Notes: a model not told the origin generated them from the sequence alone. 64,000 nucleotides of DNA from Ctenosaura bakeri (GCA_948474755.1 CAOLHI010000150.1:1612001-1676000), one strand, 5' to 3'; counted from the first letter of the stretch, positions 22,255 through 34,152 are shown. Numbers and translations: made by a program.

Positions 22255-22452
22255 ATCACACAAATATAGTGTTGCATCCTGCTTTAACTGCCATGGCAAC
22301 ATCCTATGGCATCCTGGGGCTTGTAGGATGCAGAGACACTTGAGTTTTCTGACTGAGAACTCTAAATAGTCCTCCCTAAAGTGCACAACTCAGGATTCCA
22401 TAGGATGTTGTCACAGCAGTTAAAATGGAATATAGTGCTATAATTGTTTAGC
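22255..22452. mobile_element. Palindromic MITE related to M-family
   Basis: The left arm has TTTAACTGCCATGGCAACAT and CCTATGGCATCCTGGGGCTT; the right arm has CAGGATTCCATAGGATGTTG and CAGCAGTTAAAATGGAATAT, its inverse. This resembles the common iguanian MITE with TAACTGCCATGG blocks. The ends are eroded. Confidence 0.65.
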
Positions 22453-23214
22453 TTGAATAGACTTAAGTAAGGATTTAAACACTCTTAAGTCCTGGGTCGA
22501 GGTGAATGAATCAGCCAGTTTCATCAGATTTTATAGTCAGAACCTTTCATAGAATCACCTTATTCAGAGATCCAAGCACAGGCACTCAATCAGGAACTAA
22601 AGGTGTCTGTCTTCTAAACCAACAAAAGGTACTCAGAGTAAAAGATATGTGGAAGTCTTGGACACTTGCTCCACTCAGGGGCTCTCAGGCTGTTACCACC
22701 TTTAATTACAAAGATTTGTGAAAGTGCAGGGTAGTCCTAGAATGGAAACTTTCTGAAGAGCTTGGAACATTACTTCTTATAAGGAACTAGTTCCAGTACT
22801 CATTGATCTGATCATACAATATGCAGCCTAGAAAGTCAATTCTCTACATTACTCAAGACTTATTACTGTCACACCTAACATATTACCAGTTCAGTGTGAA
22901 ATGAAATATACAAGAAACTCCCAGCCCTTGTTTCTTTGTTCACCATAATTCTGAGTGGACTTTATTCACATGCAGACATATTATAAAAGATCATGCTGCT
23001 TCCATGTGCTCTGCACATAGGTGCTTTGGGCAGGCACAGAGAAGCAATTGCTCACTTAGTATTTCTTCCTTCCTCATTGTCCTCTTCCCCAAGCAAGTAC
23101 TCAAAATCTCATGTGTGAGCTATCCTCTGGCATGGAGAATCTTCTACTTTCAACTCTATCTCATTGCAGCACTCTACCTCCCCCTCCATAGATTCAGTCA
23201 CACTGCACACTAAG
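22453..23214. other. Unassigned sequence
   Basis: I see no gene or repeat family in this stretch. Confidence 0.5.
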
Positions 23215-23277
<63 letters not shown>

Positions 23278-23278
23278 C
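23215..23278. repeat. (TTCT)n microsatellite
   Basis: About 15 almost perfect tetranucleotide units. On the reverse strand it yields a Lys/Glu/Arg-repeat frame that is not a gene. Confidence 0.97.
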
Positions 23279-23696
23279 TTTTCTCCTTTCCTTCTTGATC
23301 TCTCAAAGTAAAGCAGAAAAAGACAAACTTTTTGAAAGATTTTTTTTAAAAAAATAAATAAATCCAACAGTATCTAGTATATCTTGTGATTCCACTATGC
23401 CTTTTCTCCCCTCCTTGTCTTGCCCCTTCTTTCTCTCTTTTCTCTTACCCCCCACACACCCTTTTTCCCCCTGTGCTCCTTGTTAGTGGCATAACATTCG
23501 CTAAGGGCCATATGGGTAGCTATCCCTCTTACCCTTCTTCCTGCCCCATTGCTCAGACTGAATTTTGTCTTAGTGCAAGGTTCTCCTCAAGGGCTTGCCA
23601 TCTGACTTTGCCGGTCCCAGTCTGGGCAGTTAACTAAACATCCCCAGAACATGTGTCACTCCAGGATAAATGCTGAGATCTATGGGGAGTACACAC
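23279..23696. other. Unassigned pyrimidine-rich sequence
   Basis: CT-rich sequence continues to about 23480, then AT-balanced sequence. No gene is visible. Confidence 0.5.
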
Positions 23697-23816
23697 AGAC
23701 CATTTCAGAAGCAACTTCTCAGTTAGGTTTATATATTCTATCTGCCAGTTAAAACAAGACCATTTCAGAAGCAACTTCTCAGTCAGGTTTATATATTCTA
23801 TCTGCCAGTTAAAACA
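23697..23816. repeat. 60-bp tandem duplication, one mismatch
   Basis: The unit starting AGACCATTTCAGAAGCAACT occurs at 23697-23756 and again at 23757-23816. Only one difference is seen (T at 23724, C at 23784). The flanks are single copy, so it is a recent duplication of ordinary sequence. Confidence 0.95.
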
Positions 23817-24609
23817 CTTTCTCAACTCACCACTCTTTTTTTCCCTCGAAAGTAGGTTATATTAACTTTCAAGAATCATACTATTGGTGTGGCCCAGCAT
23901 CTAACAAACACAGTTTTTACTGACAGAACTCTGATACTTGTGCCCTGTGTGGATAGTTGGTATTTCGGAAATGTTATTGTTTTGTTAGTTTCTATTCTCT
24001 CAGTTTGTTGCTTTTTTTCTATAGTAACTGGGATGGAATCAATGCCATGTTTGTCTTTGCTTTTCTTCAAATCAAATTATATTTGAGGGACGTGGAAAAG
24101 ATTACAATTTTTAAACGGGAATAAATTGGTCTTGTTTTTTTTTCCTGTGATCTAATAGATTTGGGTATCTTCTCTTTGTGAGATAGAGTTGCATCACATT
24201 CATCTTTTGCAAAGATGCTGCTTTCCCTAAAACTGCACACTGATAACTTCATCCTAAAATGTTGTGCTTGCATCTGCCTGATAAGGTGGAATAATACAGA
24301 GTTAGGCAACACAGATGGGAAGTTACATCAGGATTGTTCTGTGACATCTTTAGAATTATCTTTGAAACAATGGGAGTGAGAATATTACTTTCTTATCCAG
24401 GCTGAAAGCCGAGCTTTTTGGGTGCCAATAAGACTTGTAATACAGGTATACCACAGTTGATGAAATAGATGTGTTCTTGGACATTATTCCTTTAACAGAA
24501 ATGTTGTTATCAAAAAAGAAATAACATGGAATCAATAGGGATAGATTTCTGCACCTCACAAAAAGAAGAGCAGTTCAACATATTTAAGGTCAGAAAACCA
24601 TGCTCTAAG
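23817..24609. other. Unassigned AT-rich sequence
   Basis: Nothing recognisable beyond AT-rich single-copy-looking DNA. Confidence 0.5.
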
Positions 24610-24995
24610 AGGAACATCTTAGGGAGCTGAATATGTTTAGCCTGAAAAAGAGAAGGTTAAAAAGTGACATGACATCCCTGTTTAAATGTTAGAAATGATG
24701 TCATATGAAAGATTGGGCAAGCTTGTTTTCTGCTCCTCTAGAGTCTAGGACACAGAGCAATGGATTCAAACCACAGGAAAAGAGGCTCCTCCTAAGCCAC
24801 TTAAACCTAGGAAGAACTTCCTGAAAGTAAGAGCTGTTCAATTCAAAGTGCGATGGCATCTCCTTCTTTGGATTTTTTTAAAAAGAATTTTTATGGCCAT
24901 TTGTTGGGAGTTTTTTGATTGTGTATTCCTGCATGAAAGGGATTGGATGGCCATTGTAGTCTCTCTCAACTGTATGATTCTGTGATTCCATGAAA
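24610..24995 (+). mobile_element. CR1 LINE 3' fragment
   Basis: GAGCTGAATATGTTTAGCCT, GGTTAAAAAGTGACATGACA, CAATGGATTCAAACCACAGG and GGAAGAACTTCCTGAAAGTA follow the order of the ORF2 end in the long CR1 copy. It finishes TATGATTCTGTGATTCCATG, the octamer tail. It has more differences and small gaps than the 18-22 kb copy, so it is older. Confidence 0.88.
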
Positions 24996-26249
24996 ACAGA
25001 GTTTAAAGATATAAATTCAATTCTAGCTCAAAAGTAAGCATAGTTATAAATGTAACATAGTTTCATGAAAGTATTATGGCCCCTCTTACTAGATCTAGTG
25101 GTTTAGTTTCTGTAAACATTTCTGGATAGCAAAACTTTGGTATTGTCTCTCTTTCTGAGCCTTTATATAAGCAAGAGCCTTTATAAAGCCTTTATATATG
25201 AGCTGTACGTATATATTATATATACGTACAAAGCAAGAGCAAATGGCCTAGATTTTAAGTGGAATTAAAAAACATTGCTTAATTCTGCAGATCTCAAAGA
25301 TGAACCAAATCTTTGAGTTCAAGATTTATAGAGACCTGCCTAACCCATGACACATCTCATAGATTTTTATTTTATTTATTTCTTGTCCTCTTAGTAAAAG
25401 GAAGAATCTTAGCATTCAGATAGAATTTAAGGCTGTTGCTCAGTGCTGCACATCTCAAAGGAAAAACAGCTGGGTTCAAAATTTTTAAAAATGTGTTTCC
25501 CCCATAGGACTCCTTCCATAAATTTAACTGGAATGAGAAATAATTTTGATAAGACTATAGACACCGACACATTTCTGTTTATGTGTGTATATTGCCAGGT
25601 TGTGACCACATCAAATTTTATGTAGATAGGGATTTCCTCTTTAGGATAAATATCTGAAGAATTCCAATGGCTCCAGGCTGTATTGTGATAATCAGCAGCT
25701 GTACACAAGCATTTTGTTTTTACAGAGATAACTAATCTCTATGGAATGAATCGTTATATATAAAACAAATAGGTGACTGAAGACTTGCCTTATCCTGCTG
25801 GTATTTTGCTTCAGTGCTTACAATAAAACACTGATAAGAATGTGCAGAGCATTTCTATTATTTTTAACTTCTCCTATCAGTCTGAATCTTGCTTTTCTGT
25901 TCTTCTGTGCTGCACTATATCACTGATATTCTTACAAATTGCAAAGGAAGTAGAAAAGCCAGCTAACCCAGAAAAAGCTAAATCCTTGAAGAGAGAAGAG
26001 TTATAAATTACTGGGCATCCAGTATAGGTCATGAATTCTCTAACTTAGCTAACTCTCCAGTGCATGTGTGCATGTAGATACTCTCCAAACCTGCTTGCAC
26101 TCTCTAAAATGGAGCCAAAACTTTAGTTATTGTGCATCTTCATTCCTTTACTTCATCAGTTCACTTGTTGCTACAGTTTAAGATTTTCAATAGTAACAAA
26201 TAGCTAGCATGGTATGGTATTTTGAGTATTGAATAAGGACATAGAGAGA
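24996..26249. other. Unassigned AT-rich sequence with a short perfect palindrome
   Basis: I see no gene. The palindrome at 25204-25230 is listed separately. A TTATTTTATTTATT run at 25368 may be an old retroelement tail. Confidence 0.5.
25204..25230. repeat. Perfect 27-bp palindrome
   Basis: Arms TGTACGTATATAT and ATATATACGTACA surround a single central T. The flanks contain repeated AAGCAAGAGC and GCCTTTATA words. Confidence 0.9.
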
Positions 26250-26385
26250 ATGGAGACTGAATTCCCATTCTTGTGTGAGTCATACTCTCTCAGTCTAGGA
26301 GAAAGGCAATGACAAGCCTTCCCTGAATAAATCTTACTAAGAAAACCCCATGACAGGATTGTCATAAGTCAGAGCATTACTATAC
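26250..26385 (+). mobile_element. tRNA-derived SINE, 3' part
   Basis: GAGTCATACTCTCTCAGTCT, CCCTGAATAAATCTTACTAA, GAAAACCCCATGACAGGATT and GTCATAAGTCAGAGCATTAC correspond to the body and tail of the SINE at 16732. The head is missing or unrecognisable. Confidence 0.7.
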
Positions 26386-26920
26386 TTGAAACTACAGAGT
26401 AACAAGGGACAGAGCTGGTTTTCTTTCTGCAGCATTCTTTTCTTCTTGGATTTAAGAAATATGATTTCAACATACCATCTCAATCTGAAGGTAGAATTAA
26501 ATTCATTCCAAAATCCTACAGAACAAGTGAAGTGGTATTTGTTAGTGGACAAACATCTAGAACACGAGTAGGGAACGTGCTGTTGAACTTAGATCCTATC
26601 AACTTTAGGCAGCACCTCCAACAGTGAAATATCAATAGGAGCTACACATTAGAAAACTACATTCCTTGTTTCTATATTCACTGTATTCATGCATCTTACT
26701 TTTCAGCGCTGTAGGTGGTTGTCATCAGGGATCCATGAGGTAAGAGCTTTAGTATGAGGCCAGGAGATCAAAGACAGAAGGCCAAGAAACTAACCATCAT
26801 CTCAGAATATATAGTTTTGGGGACTTATCACTGGTGGTATATGTATGCCTGATGAGCTTTCTGTAAGCACGAACCTTGTGTCACTGATGGGTTTTTCTCA
26901 CAAGTACAGTTCCTCTCTAG
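26386..26920. other. Unassigned sequence
   Basis: A possible eroded CCAGATGTTG-type MITE may lie near 26575-26670, but the match is weak. Otherwise nothing is recognised. Confidence 0.4.
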
Positions 26921-27799
26921 GGCCCTTTCCGCAGCTTACCTTTGACCTTTTTCGCATGGCAGTGTACAAGCAAAAGGGCCCCTTAAGTGTCACGTAAATG
27001 TCAGGAGTGGTCTGCATGACGCATTCCTATTTCCACCATGCTCAAGGCCCGCAAGCGCAGCAAATATGCATTTTGTTATTGTTGGCTTTTAACTGAAAAT
27101 AAGCCGCGCTTGCACAAGGCTCACGGACCTGGGCCGCACTCACCTGCAGTGTGGAGCCTCTGGAGCCGGGCCCGCCGCGCGTCCTCTCAGTGCAACCTAC
27201 AACTCCCAGGCTGCACTGCGGAAGAAAGGGGTGGGGCTCTCGCGCGAGCAGGAAGGAGCTGCAGAGCCCAAGTAGCAGGGAAGCAGGAGGCTTGCGAGAG
27301 CCTGCCTGCCTGCCTGCCTATCCAGGATTTTCACGCAAGGCCCACACTCCAGCAGCATATGAAGGTAAGCTGCAGAAAGTGCCTTTCTTCAGCGCTGAGG
27401 TGCAGGGATCGCACAAGCAGCCTCCAGCGAGAGGCTCTCACATCTCTGCTGCTTCAGCTCTGCACGAGCTGCCTGCTCCCGAGCAGGCAGTGCAAGAGCC
27501 CCACCTCTTCCTTCCTTCCACAGCACAGCCTGGGAGTTTCCCAGCCTGCGCTGGGGCAAGAAGTGCAACTGCCGTGGCTCCAGAGGCTCCGCACGCACAG
27601 CAGGTGCGCACGGGGCCCTGGAGCAGTGCATGATCATGCACCATTTTCAGCTGAAAGCCAAAAATGAAAAAGTGCGTGAGCGGCTCCTGCCCTACCCTGG
27701 AGTGTCACGCGATTATAAGTGCGCCATGCAGATTGCTCCTCACAATTGCATGACGCTCCAGGCACCCTTTCACATGGCAAATGCCATGTGAAAAGGGCG
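26921..27799 (-). mobile_element. GGCC-terminated MITE, outer copy of a nested pair
   Basis: The left end GGCCCTTTCCGCAGCTTACC and right end CATGTGAAAAGGGCG are flanked by TAG on both sides. Removing the nested insertion (26944-27386) leaves about 436 bp that runs parallel to the copy at 34153-34584: GATCGCACAAGCAGCCTCCA, GAGCTGCCTGCTCCCGAGCA, TGGGAGTTTCCCAGCCTGCG, GGCTCCAGAGGCTCCGCACG, AAAGCCAAAAATGAAAAAGT. Orientation is opposite to copy A. The two long overlapping forward frames here (209 and 160 residues) cross element junctions and are not genes. Confidence 0.82.
26944..27383 (+). mobile_element. GGCC-terminated MITE nested in another copy
   Basis: The inner element starts GACCTTTTTCGCATGG and ends CTGCAGAAAGTGCC, with TTT immediately on each side (26941-26943 and 27384-27386). 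Its 440-bp body matches copy A in order: CCCCTTAAGTGTCACGTAAA, TTTTGTTATTGTTGGCTTTT, ACTCACCTGCAGTGTGGAGC, CAGTGCAACCTACAACTCCC and ATGAAGGTAAGCTGCAG. It lies forward, opposite to its host. A short (CCTG)n run occurs at 27301-27322. Confidence 0.85.
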
Positions 27800-27802
27800 T
27801 AG

Positions 27803-29489
27803 GTTTGGCTCATGATGTCAGCCACACTTGACTTCCCCTCAATGGCCAATTTTAGAGGGTTAGAATTTCTCCATTAGTCTAAATTATGTTGTTGAACAAT
27901 ATTTATCTAGGTGACAAAGGAAATATACAGTTCTTCTCCCAGAGCATCATCATACAACTTTTTAGTTAAATATGGCTTAAATATGTCATAAAATTCTTTT
28001 TAATCTTCACATTTGTTTTGGACATGAACACATGTTTCAAGACTCATTTGTTACAGAACAATTATTTCCTTTTTCTTCCTGTGTCTCTGCTTCTTAAGAT
28101 TTAGAATGTGAAATGAATACTATAGATCTTCTTATGAAGGTGGCTGTTTCTTAGTTTTAATCCTGCCTCATCAGATACAGCATTTTTTTTTTGAGAAAGA
28201 GAATTTTAATTAAAAGTTTGAACTGTAGTGCCAGTTGTATGGATGTAGAAGTAATAAAATTGCATTTATTACATTCTATTATTAACAGAAATTGCAATGG
28301 CTCCTTAGGTACTAACACAGTACTTGGCTGATTGAAAGATATTATTTTGTTCTGACTTCAGAGCAATTCTCAGGTGAAAAAAAGGTGGTCAGAATGATCC
28401 ACAGAAAATTTGTTTTAGGCCTGTCTATTCTTGATAATGATGATGTAAACCATCCCCCCCCCGTTTCTCCACCCCCATGTATCTCACTCTCACTCTCACT
28501 CTGTCTGCATTTCTTAGGTTAACATATGGCCTCCTAGCATAATATAAGTAGTGACATTTATACAAAATCTAAGGAAATTTACTTTTCTGAACTACCTCCA
28601 AGAATCCTCAACCATATAACTTAATTCTGGCAGAAGGATTTTGGGTGCTGTGGTCAAATCAAATATATTTTTTTCCAAATTATTATTTCCCGGGACACCC
28701 ATTCTTTAAAATCTGTTTTCTTGCATCAAAACTTATTCTCATTTGCTGAATGAGCTTCTCAGTTTAATGCATTTGGCATTGAACTATCATACATTGGCCT
28801 CTGAAGTAGCATGTGTTAACATGCTACTAAATAGCGTTTATACCTTTTTAATCTGGAGATATGGGAATATTTAACATAATGTTGTATCTGAAAATACATC
28901 TGGTATTAATGAGACACACTTATATTCAACAGCAACCTTATATTTCTTGAACACTCTAGTTCTACTTTAACTACTATGAATTTTCTTCTCTTCAGAGCTG
29001 TCATCATTTTTTTCCTGAAGTAAAAATTTGAGATACATTCCAGTTTGAGTGTAATATTTGATGACTTTGGAGGAGAAGCAGGAAAAAATATTAGGAAAAT
29101 TATGATAACTTGCAGAACTATACAGATTTCTATTAAAGTCTTGTTAGCAATTGCACAAATAATTCTGCTAAGGCCAAAGCAATTTCTTATGGGTGTGCAC
29201 TTCATTAATCACTGCTGCTTTTTATACACAAAGCAATTTCTTCATTTTTTTTTCAAAAATGCACTGCATTAATTTCAATGGAAACATGTTGCCCATTAAA
29301 ATGTTTCATTAAGAATTCTTCCCCCTTATTTTAGTCCCCCAGTCCCAGTTTCCTCTTCCTTTCAGTATAGTGTTTACTATAAAAAAAAAGTCCTGGAAAG
29401 AAGCAATGATGGCTTTAATCAATAGAAATGCTACTGGAAATAACAAAATAATTTTTTTTGGTCTGTGATGGGGTTTAAAATAAATAATA
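27803..29489. other. Unassigned AT-rich sequence
   Basis: No repeat or gene is recognised. A (CTCACT)n run lies at 28482-28502, and a C-run sits nearby at 28455-28465. Confidence 0.5.
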
Positions 29490-30057
29490 AAAATTATTTA
29501 TCAAAAAAAATAAGATAAACAAAGCAAGAGGTGTTGTGTTAAAAAATCTAATTTCAAAGTTGAAAAAAAGTGAAATATTTAGGTATTACCTTGACAAAAT
29601 ATGATTGGTATGTTACTCAAGAATAGCTATATCAAAACATGGAATAATATTAAGAAAGATTTGCAAAAATAGGAAAAGTTAAAGTAGTTGTTAATGGATA
29701 GAATCTCAATGATTAAAATTACTGTTTCACCTAGATTGATGTTTCTACTTCAGACAATTCTAGTTTTGATACATGATCTTTTATTGAAACAATGTCAGTG
29801 GGATATACTGAAATTTGCCTGACAAGAGAAGAAGGCCAGAGGTACAATAATTACAATATGCTAGATAGAGGGAAGGTTTAGAGCTGCCAGATATGAGTTT
29901 GTATTTTGCCATAGGTATCTTGGTTTGGATCAAAGAATGCATTGCATTAATAAATAAGAAAGTATTGGAACTGGGGGGGCATGATTTAAGATTTGTATGG
30001 TATAGATATCATTGGCATGGAAAAAAATAAATAAAATAAATGCAGTGTTTAATAAGC
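29490..30057 (+). pseudogene. L1 LINE ORF2 remnant, after the reverse transcriptase core
   Basis: Forward translation with frameshifts gives KYLGITLTK, then KDLQKW.KLKLSLMDRISMIK, then VSPRLMFLLQTI and CQWDILKFAWQEKKAR, followed by GLELPDMSLYFAI..LVWIKECI, ELGGHDLRFVWYRYHWHGK and NAVFNKHV. This is the thumb and C-terminal section of vertebrate L1 ORF2 (LPDF..Y, LVWIKEW, DLRYGWH). It is 5' truncated and ends where MITE copy D begins. Confidence 0.85.
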
Positions 30058-30478
30058 ATGTGTTTTTGCTTGCACGAGCGCCCCTTGAGCGCTGCGCAAA
30101 TGGGAGCGTTGCTGCGCATGACGCACCCCCACTTACGCAGTGCTCACAAGGCTGAAGCAGGGCCCAGGTGTATTTTTTTTATTTTCGGCTTTAAGCTGAA
30201 AATAGCCCGTGCTTGTGCAACGCTTGTACCGCCCTCGCACACTTACCTGCCATGAGTGCGTCGGGGAGCCGGTGTGGCCGCGCTTCCTTCCTCCAGCGCA
30301 GCCTACAGCTCCCAGAGTGCCCTGCGGAAGGAAGGGGCAGGGCGCTCGCGCGACGGTCGCGTAAATCAGGAAGCGACCTGTGGAAGGAAGGAGGGGGAAG
30401 CGGCAGCATCTCGAAGGAGGCTTCTCGCGCGAGACACCCTCCCCCCGTCGTGCCAAAAAGTAAGATGCGAAAAGGACC
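30058..30478 (+). mobile_element. GGCC-terminated MITE, copy D
   Basis: The interior follows copy A: CGCCCCTTGAGCGCTGCGCA, foldback CAAATGGGAGCGTTGCTGCG, TTTTTTTATTTTCGGCTTTA, CGCACACTTACCTGCCATGA, CAGCGCAGCCTACAGCTCCC and AAGGAAGGGGCAGGGCGCTC. The right end is AAGATGCGAAAAGGACC. The left terminal GGCC repeat is missing or unreadable, perhaps lost by a small deletion at the junction with L1. No target duplication can be shown. Confidence 0.75.
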
Positions 30479-31190
30479 TCTGACTGGTGATAGGTTGTAG
30501 GCAATAAAGGCTACTTGTGAAGCTAGAGTGTTTTCAGTTGGAGAAAAATATGGCCTAGGGTGTTTACTCATTTCAGCTGGGGGGGAAAAAAAAACCCAGT
30601 AGAGCCCTGCCTCAATTTAGTTCCACATTTGGGAAGCCCTGCTGAAGATTTGGTGTAAATACTTTGGTAAAAGTCTCCTGAGTTTATCATGTCTACCTAG
30701 TCTTATCTCTTTGTTCCAAGTGGGCATGCAAAATCCCAGAACGGTAAGAATGTGCCTGATGGAATTCCAGCTTTGAAGCTGAACAGGTGAAAACTTGACT
30801 AGCAACCAAATTGATTTCTCAAAAAACCTGTCAATAAAGTTAGGAATAACTTTGTGACACTTCATTTATGACAAGATTACCAAAGTTCACAATTTTTTGT
30901 ATATACACAATGGAGGAGAAAAGCCCCTTGAGATTTTAAATTTCTGAATCAGAGAGAAAGCCAAACTGGTAGATTTGTCTATCTAGCCCTCTCAGTGAAT
31001 GCTTAAGACCTTAAGTTTTGATCTCTATGTCTACTAACCATGCTAGTTCAGGATTAGGTCTGACATCTTTTTTTTCCCTCTGAGAGACAACTCATGTTTA
31101 ATATCTATATGTTAAGGACTCACAACAGGAGCTAAGGAAGAACATATTTTGTGATTGGAGTAAAGTATTGCAAATCTTTTTGTTTGTTTG

Positions 31191-31238
<48 letters not shown>

Positions 31239-32574
31239 TTCTATTTTTTTTATTGATTTACTTCTGTTTGTCTGTTTGTTTAGCCCATCTTTCTTCTGGA
31301 AAAGGACCCAAGACAGCTAAGGGAGTATTGAAGCTCAGGAGAAACAAATACAAACATTTTAAACATTTTAAAAACACTCATGCAAAAGAAACCAATGTGC
31401 ATAAAGGTATTTGCAGGCTGTTTCAGGGCAGACATTTTGCTTCCTTCAGTAGAGCAGCACATGGCATTCTTCACTATCCCAACTCAAAGTGTGTAATGCC
31501 CCAAGCCAGCTAAATTATTTTGGCACATGAGGCAGGAAATCTGAAAAGCCTCTCTCCTCATACATGCCAGTAAATATTGACCAATTGTGTAATTAAGATT
31601 TTCTACCTTTTTGTGATGTTCAACATCTGCCACCTCATGTAATTGCCTTCTCCTGCTTAATGGGGAGGCCAGCCTGCTACTGTGCATGGCATAAATGATT
31701 GGAAGTCAACACAAACTGTGGCTGAAGCTCCAAAACTGGTTATAAGAAACATCTCATACTTGTTGTTTTATATGCTGATGTTAACACAATATTTATCACC
31801 CATTTTAAGTTTGATAGATATGCAGGTGTTCTGTTTCAGATGATAGTGGCAGACACATGTTGATTCAAAATGACAAGATGGGGTTCAATCAGGAATTAAA
31901 GTTTGGACAAAACTTGGAGACCTCTGAGTGCTGACCACACAGGAATATGTGGAGACCTTCCTTCAGCAGGAAACAACTCCAAAGTGAAGCTTTGATAATC
32001 TTAGAACTCAATGTGAGTGGTTCATGGGAGAAGCCTCTTAATGACTCCCCACTTTGGAGGAGGAAAGATTAGCCCTTCATGTGCTCTATAATTTTGTAAG
32101 TTTAATTATCTGTGTCAGTGGTGAAAGGTAATGCTCTCCCCAATCTGACTAATTTTTGGAATGCATAGTCTCATCCCCTGAAGGTGAGGAGATTGACCCC
32201 ATGGTTTGGGCTAAGGATGCACAAATCATTAGCTTGGTCTCTCCTTTTTCTCTCCCCCACCCCCGCAATCTTAAATTCATTTTTTTAGAACTTGGAGAAT
32301 TTCTCCAGGGTCAGGTTCAGTTTGTTCCAAGTATTGAGAACTGTCTACACATTTCTCCTCATAAACGTTTTTTTAATGCAATTTTGTGTTAATATATATA
32401 TTTTTTTGTTGTTGCAAGCAGCTTTCCCAACATAGTGAATTTGAATGCTATTTTCATTAGTATATATGGATTTTCTGTGTGCATTCTTCCAATATACACA
32501 TTTCTCTATGTGTTTTCAGAATGAGGAATTCTATGACAAAATTGAGAAAACTGTGAGTTTTAAAGGATTACTGA
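30479..32574. other. Unassigned sequence with a tetranucleotide repeat
   Basis: An (ATCT)n microsatellite of about twelve units lies at 31191-31238. Otherwise no repeat or gene is recognised. The part at 32300-32560 shares words with 50660-50900 (TTTCTGTGTGCATT and CACATTTCTCTA-like) and may be a diverged copy of the same unknown repeat. Confidence 0.4.
31191..31238. repeat. (ATCT)n microsatellite
   Basis: A perfect tetranucleotide run of about twelve units. Confidence 0.97.
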
Positions 32575-32776
32575 GGTCCTTTCTGGTCTACACTGTTATA
32601 GTGCTATTATTCCACTTTCAACGTCTTGTGGAATTCTGAGGTTTGTAGTTTACTGAGGCCAAAGAGCTCTCTTGTTGAGAATTCTAAATGCCCCTCCCTA
32701 AACTACAAACCCCAGGATTCCATAGGATGTTGAAAGTGGAATAATGGCACTATAACAGTGTAGTGTAGAAAGGCTC
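32575..32776. mobile_element. Short palindromic MITE, copy M3
   Basis: The ends GGTCCTTTCTGGTCTACAC and GTGTAGTGTAGAAAGGCTC are inverse with a few changes. The interior is the shared palindrome with GCTATTATTCCACTTTCAAC and GTTGAAAGTGGAATAATGGC. The left flank is TGA; the right flank is changed. Confidence 0.82.
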
Positions 32777-34152
32777 TTAGTTTTGGCACATATGTTGCTT
32801 AGAAAGTGAAAAATTAAGTACACTTGCATTAAAATGCAAAACTAAGTGATTTCTCCACCATTTTCCCTATGGCACTAAGTATCCCTACTCATTGAATTGA
32901 TGCATTGTCATCCACTACTGCCTCTCAGATTTCTACTTATCTGATACTTGAACTACTTTACAGTCTTTTTTTTTTCCCAGTGTCGAATTCATACCTTGCC
33001 TAACACAGAATATTTCCTATTCACAATAATGATCTGGCTTGAGAGTTTCTATAATAATTATCTGCTGATAAATTATTGCAGCTGCAAAGATTACACATGC
33101 ATTCATCTCTAACGAGGCCTATTAAATCCCCTGGTGCAATGGATCATGATTTAACTTGGTATAATTTTTTTCTGCTCATGATTGGGCTCATACTTTTTTT
33201 GAGAGCTTGTTAGCAGAGTTGCCATGAAATCATAGATTTATGAAAGTAGAAGGTGTTTTATAGGCAGAAGGATGACCTTTACAATTTATGCATGGTAATC
33301 TATACATATTACCCATCAGCAAACTCTTGACAGAGCCAGTCATAATCTGTGGCATTCTATAGCATAGCTGAGTTCTAGCCGTCATTGTTATACTACTGCA
33401 TTAACCCCCACATTCTTGATAACAGAACATGACATACCAACGTGGATACATACTCTTGCTTGTCCAAAATTAGTTCAATGCTGCCACCAAATAACATATA
33501 AAGCATATAGAACAAATTGGGGAGGGGGGAATCATTGAAACTTAAAAAGCACAAACAACCTCAACAACATGAGAAGGTACTGCAGCCTAAAAAAAGCAAT
33601 ATATCAAATAGTGTACAGATGGTTACATATTGGACAATAATTTTTTAAAACTCAAACTGGCAATATTAAGAACAGAGGCACTGATCAAAATAAAAGATAA
33701 AAAAAAGAAATAAAAAGAAAAAGAATAAAATAAAAAAGAGGCATTTTCTCCTGTTGCCAAAGACATATTTCTGTGTGCTAAACCTAGAGAGAACATTTTG
33801 TAATAGGGTTTATTTCATAATAATGAGGCACTCTATTTCTACTCCTCATACAAGGCATACTACTCATCTAATCTCAGCAAAGAAGGGGATGATGAGATGG
33901 GTGGGTCTTAACACATTAGCAAGCCCTTATAGGAATACCAACTCAGACATGAGGCATCCTATTTCTAAACCATATATGGATTTTAGGTCAATAACAGCAT
34001 CGTGAAGTGCATTCAGAAAAATGCATGAGCAACCAGTGTAGCTGTTTCAACACTGATAAGATGTGTGCTTAATAGCAGCTGCATATTGAAGCAACTGAAG
34101 TTACTTAGAAGCCGTCAAAAGTTATCGTACATATATCACATTATAACAATTA
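32777..34152. other. Unassigned sequence, candidate conserved non-coding part at 33000-33260
   Basis: The 33000-33260 stretch lacks repeat features and holds homeodomain-like words such as GATAATTATC-like and CATGATTTAAC. An A-rich low-complexity run lies at 33680-33740. No gene is visible. Confidence 0.35.

Noticed and set aside
23215..23306. Lys/Glu-repeat reverse frame
   Set aside because: It is the translation of a (TTCT)n microsatellite.
27038..27667. Overlapping 209- and 160-residue forward frames
   Set aside because: They run across the junction of two nested MITEs in opposite orientation, and their Arg/Ala/Pro/Ser-rich content only reflects GC-rich composition.
31191..31238. CRISPR-like or other spaced array
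   Set aside because: It is a simple tetranucleotide repeat with no spacers; no spaced repeat array occurs anywhere in the window.
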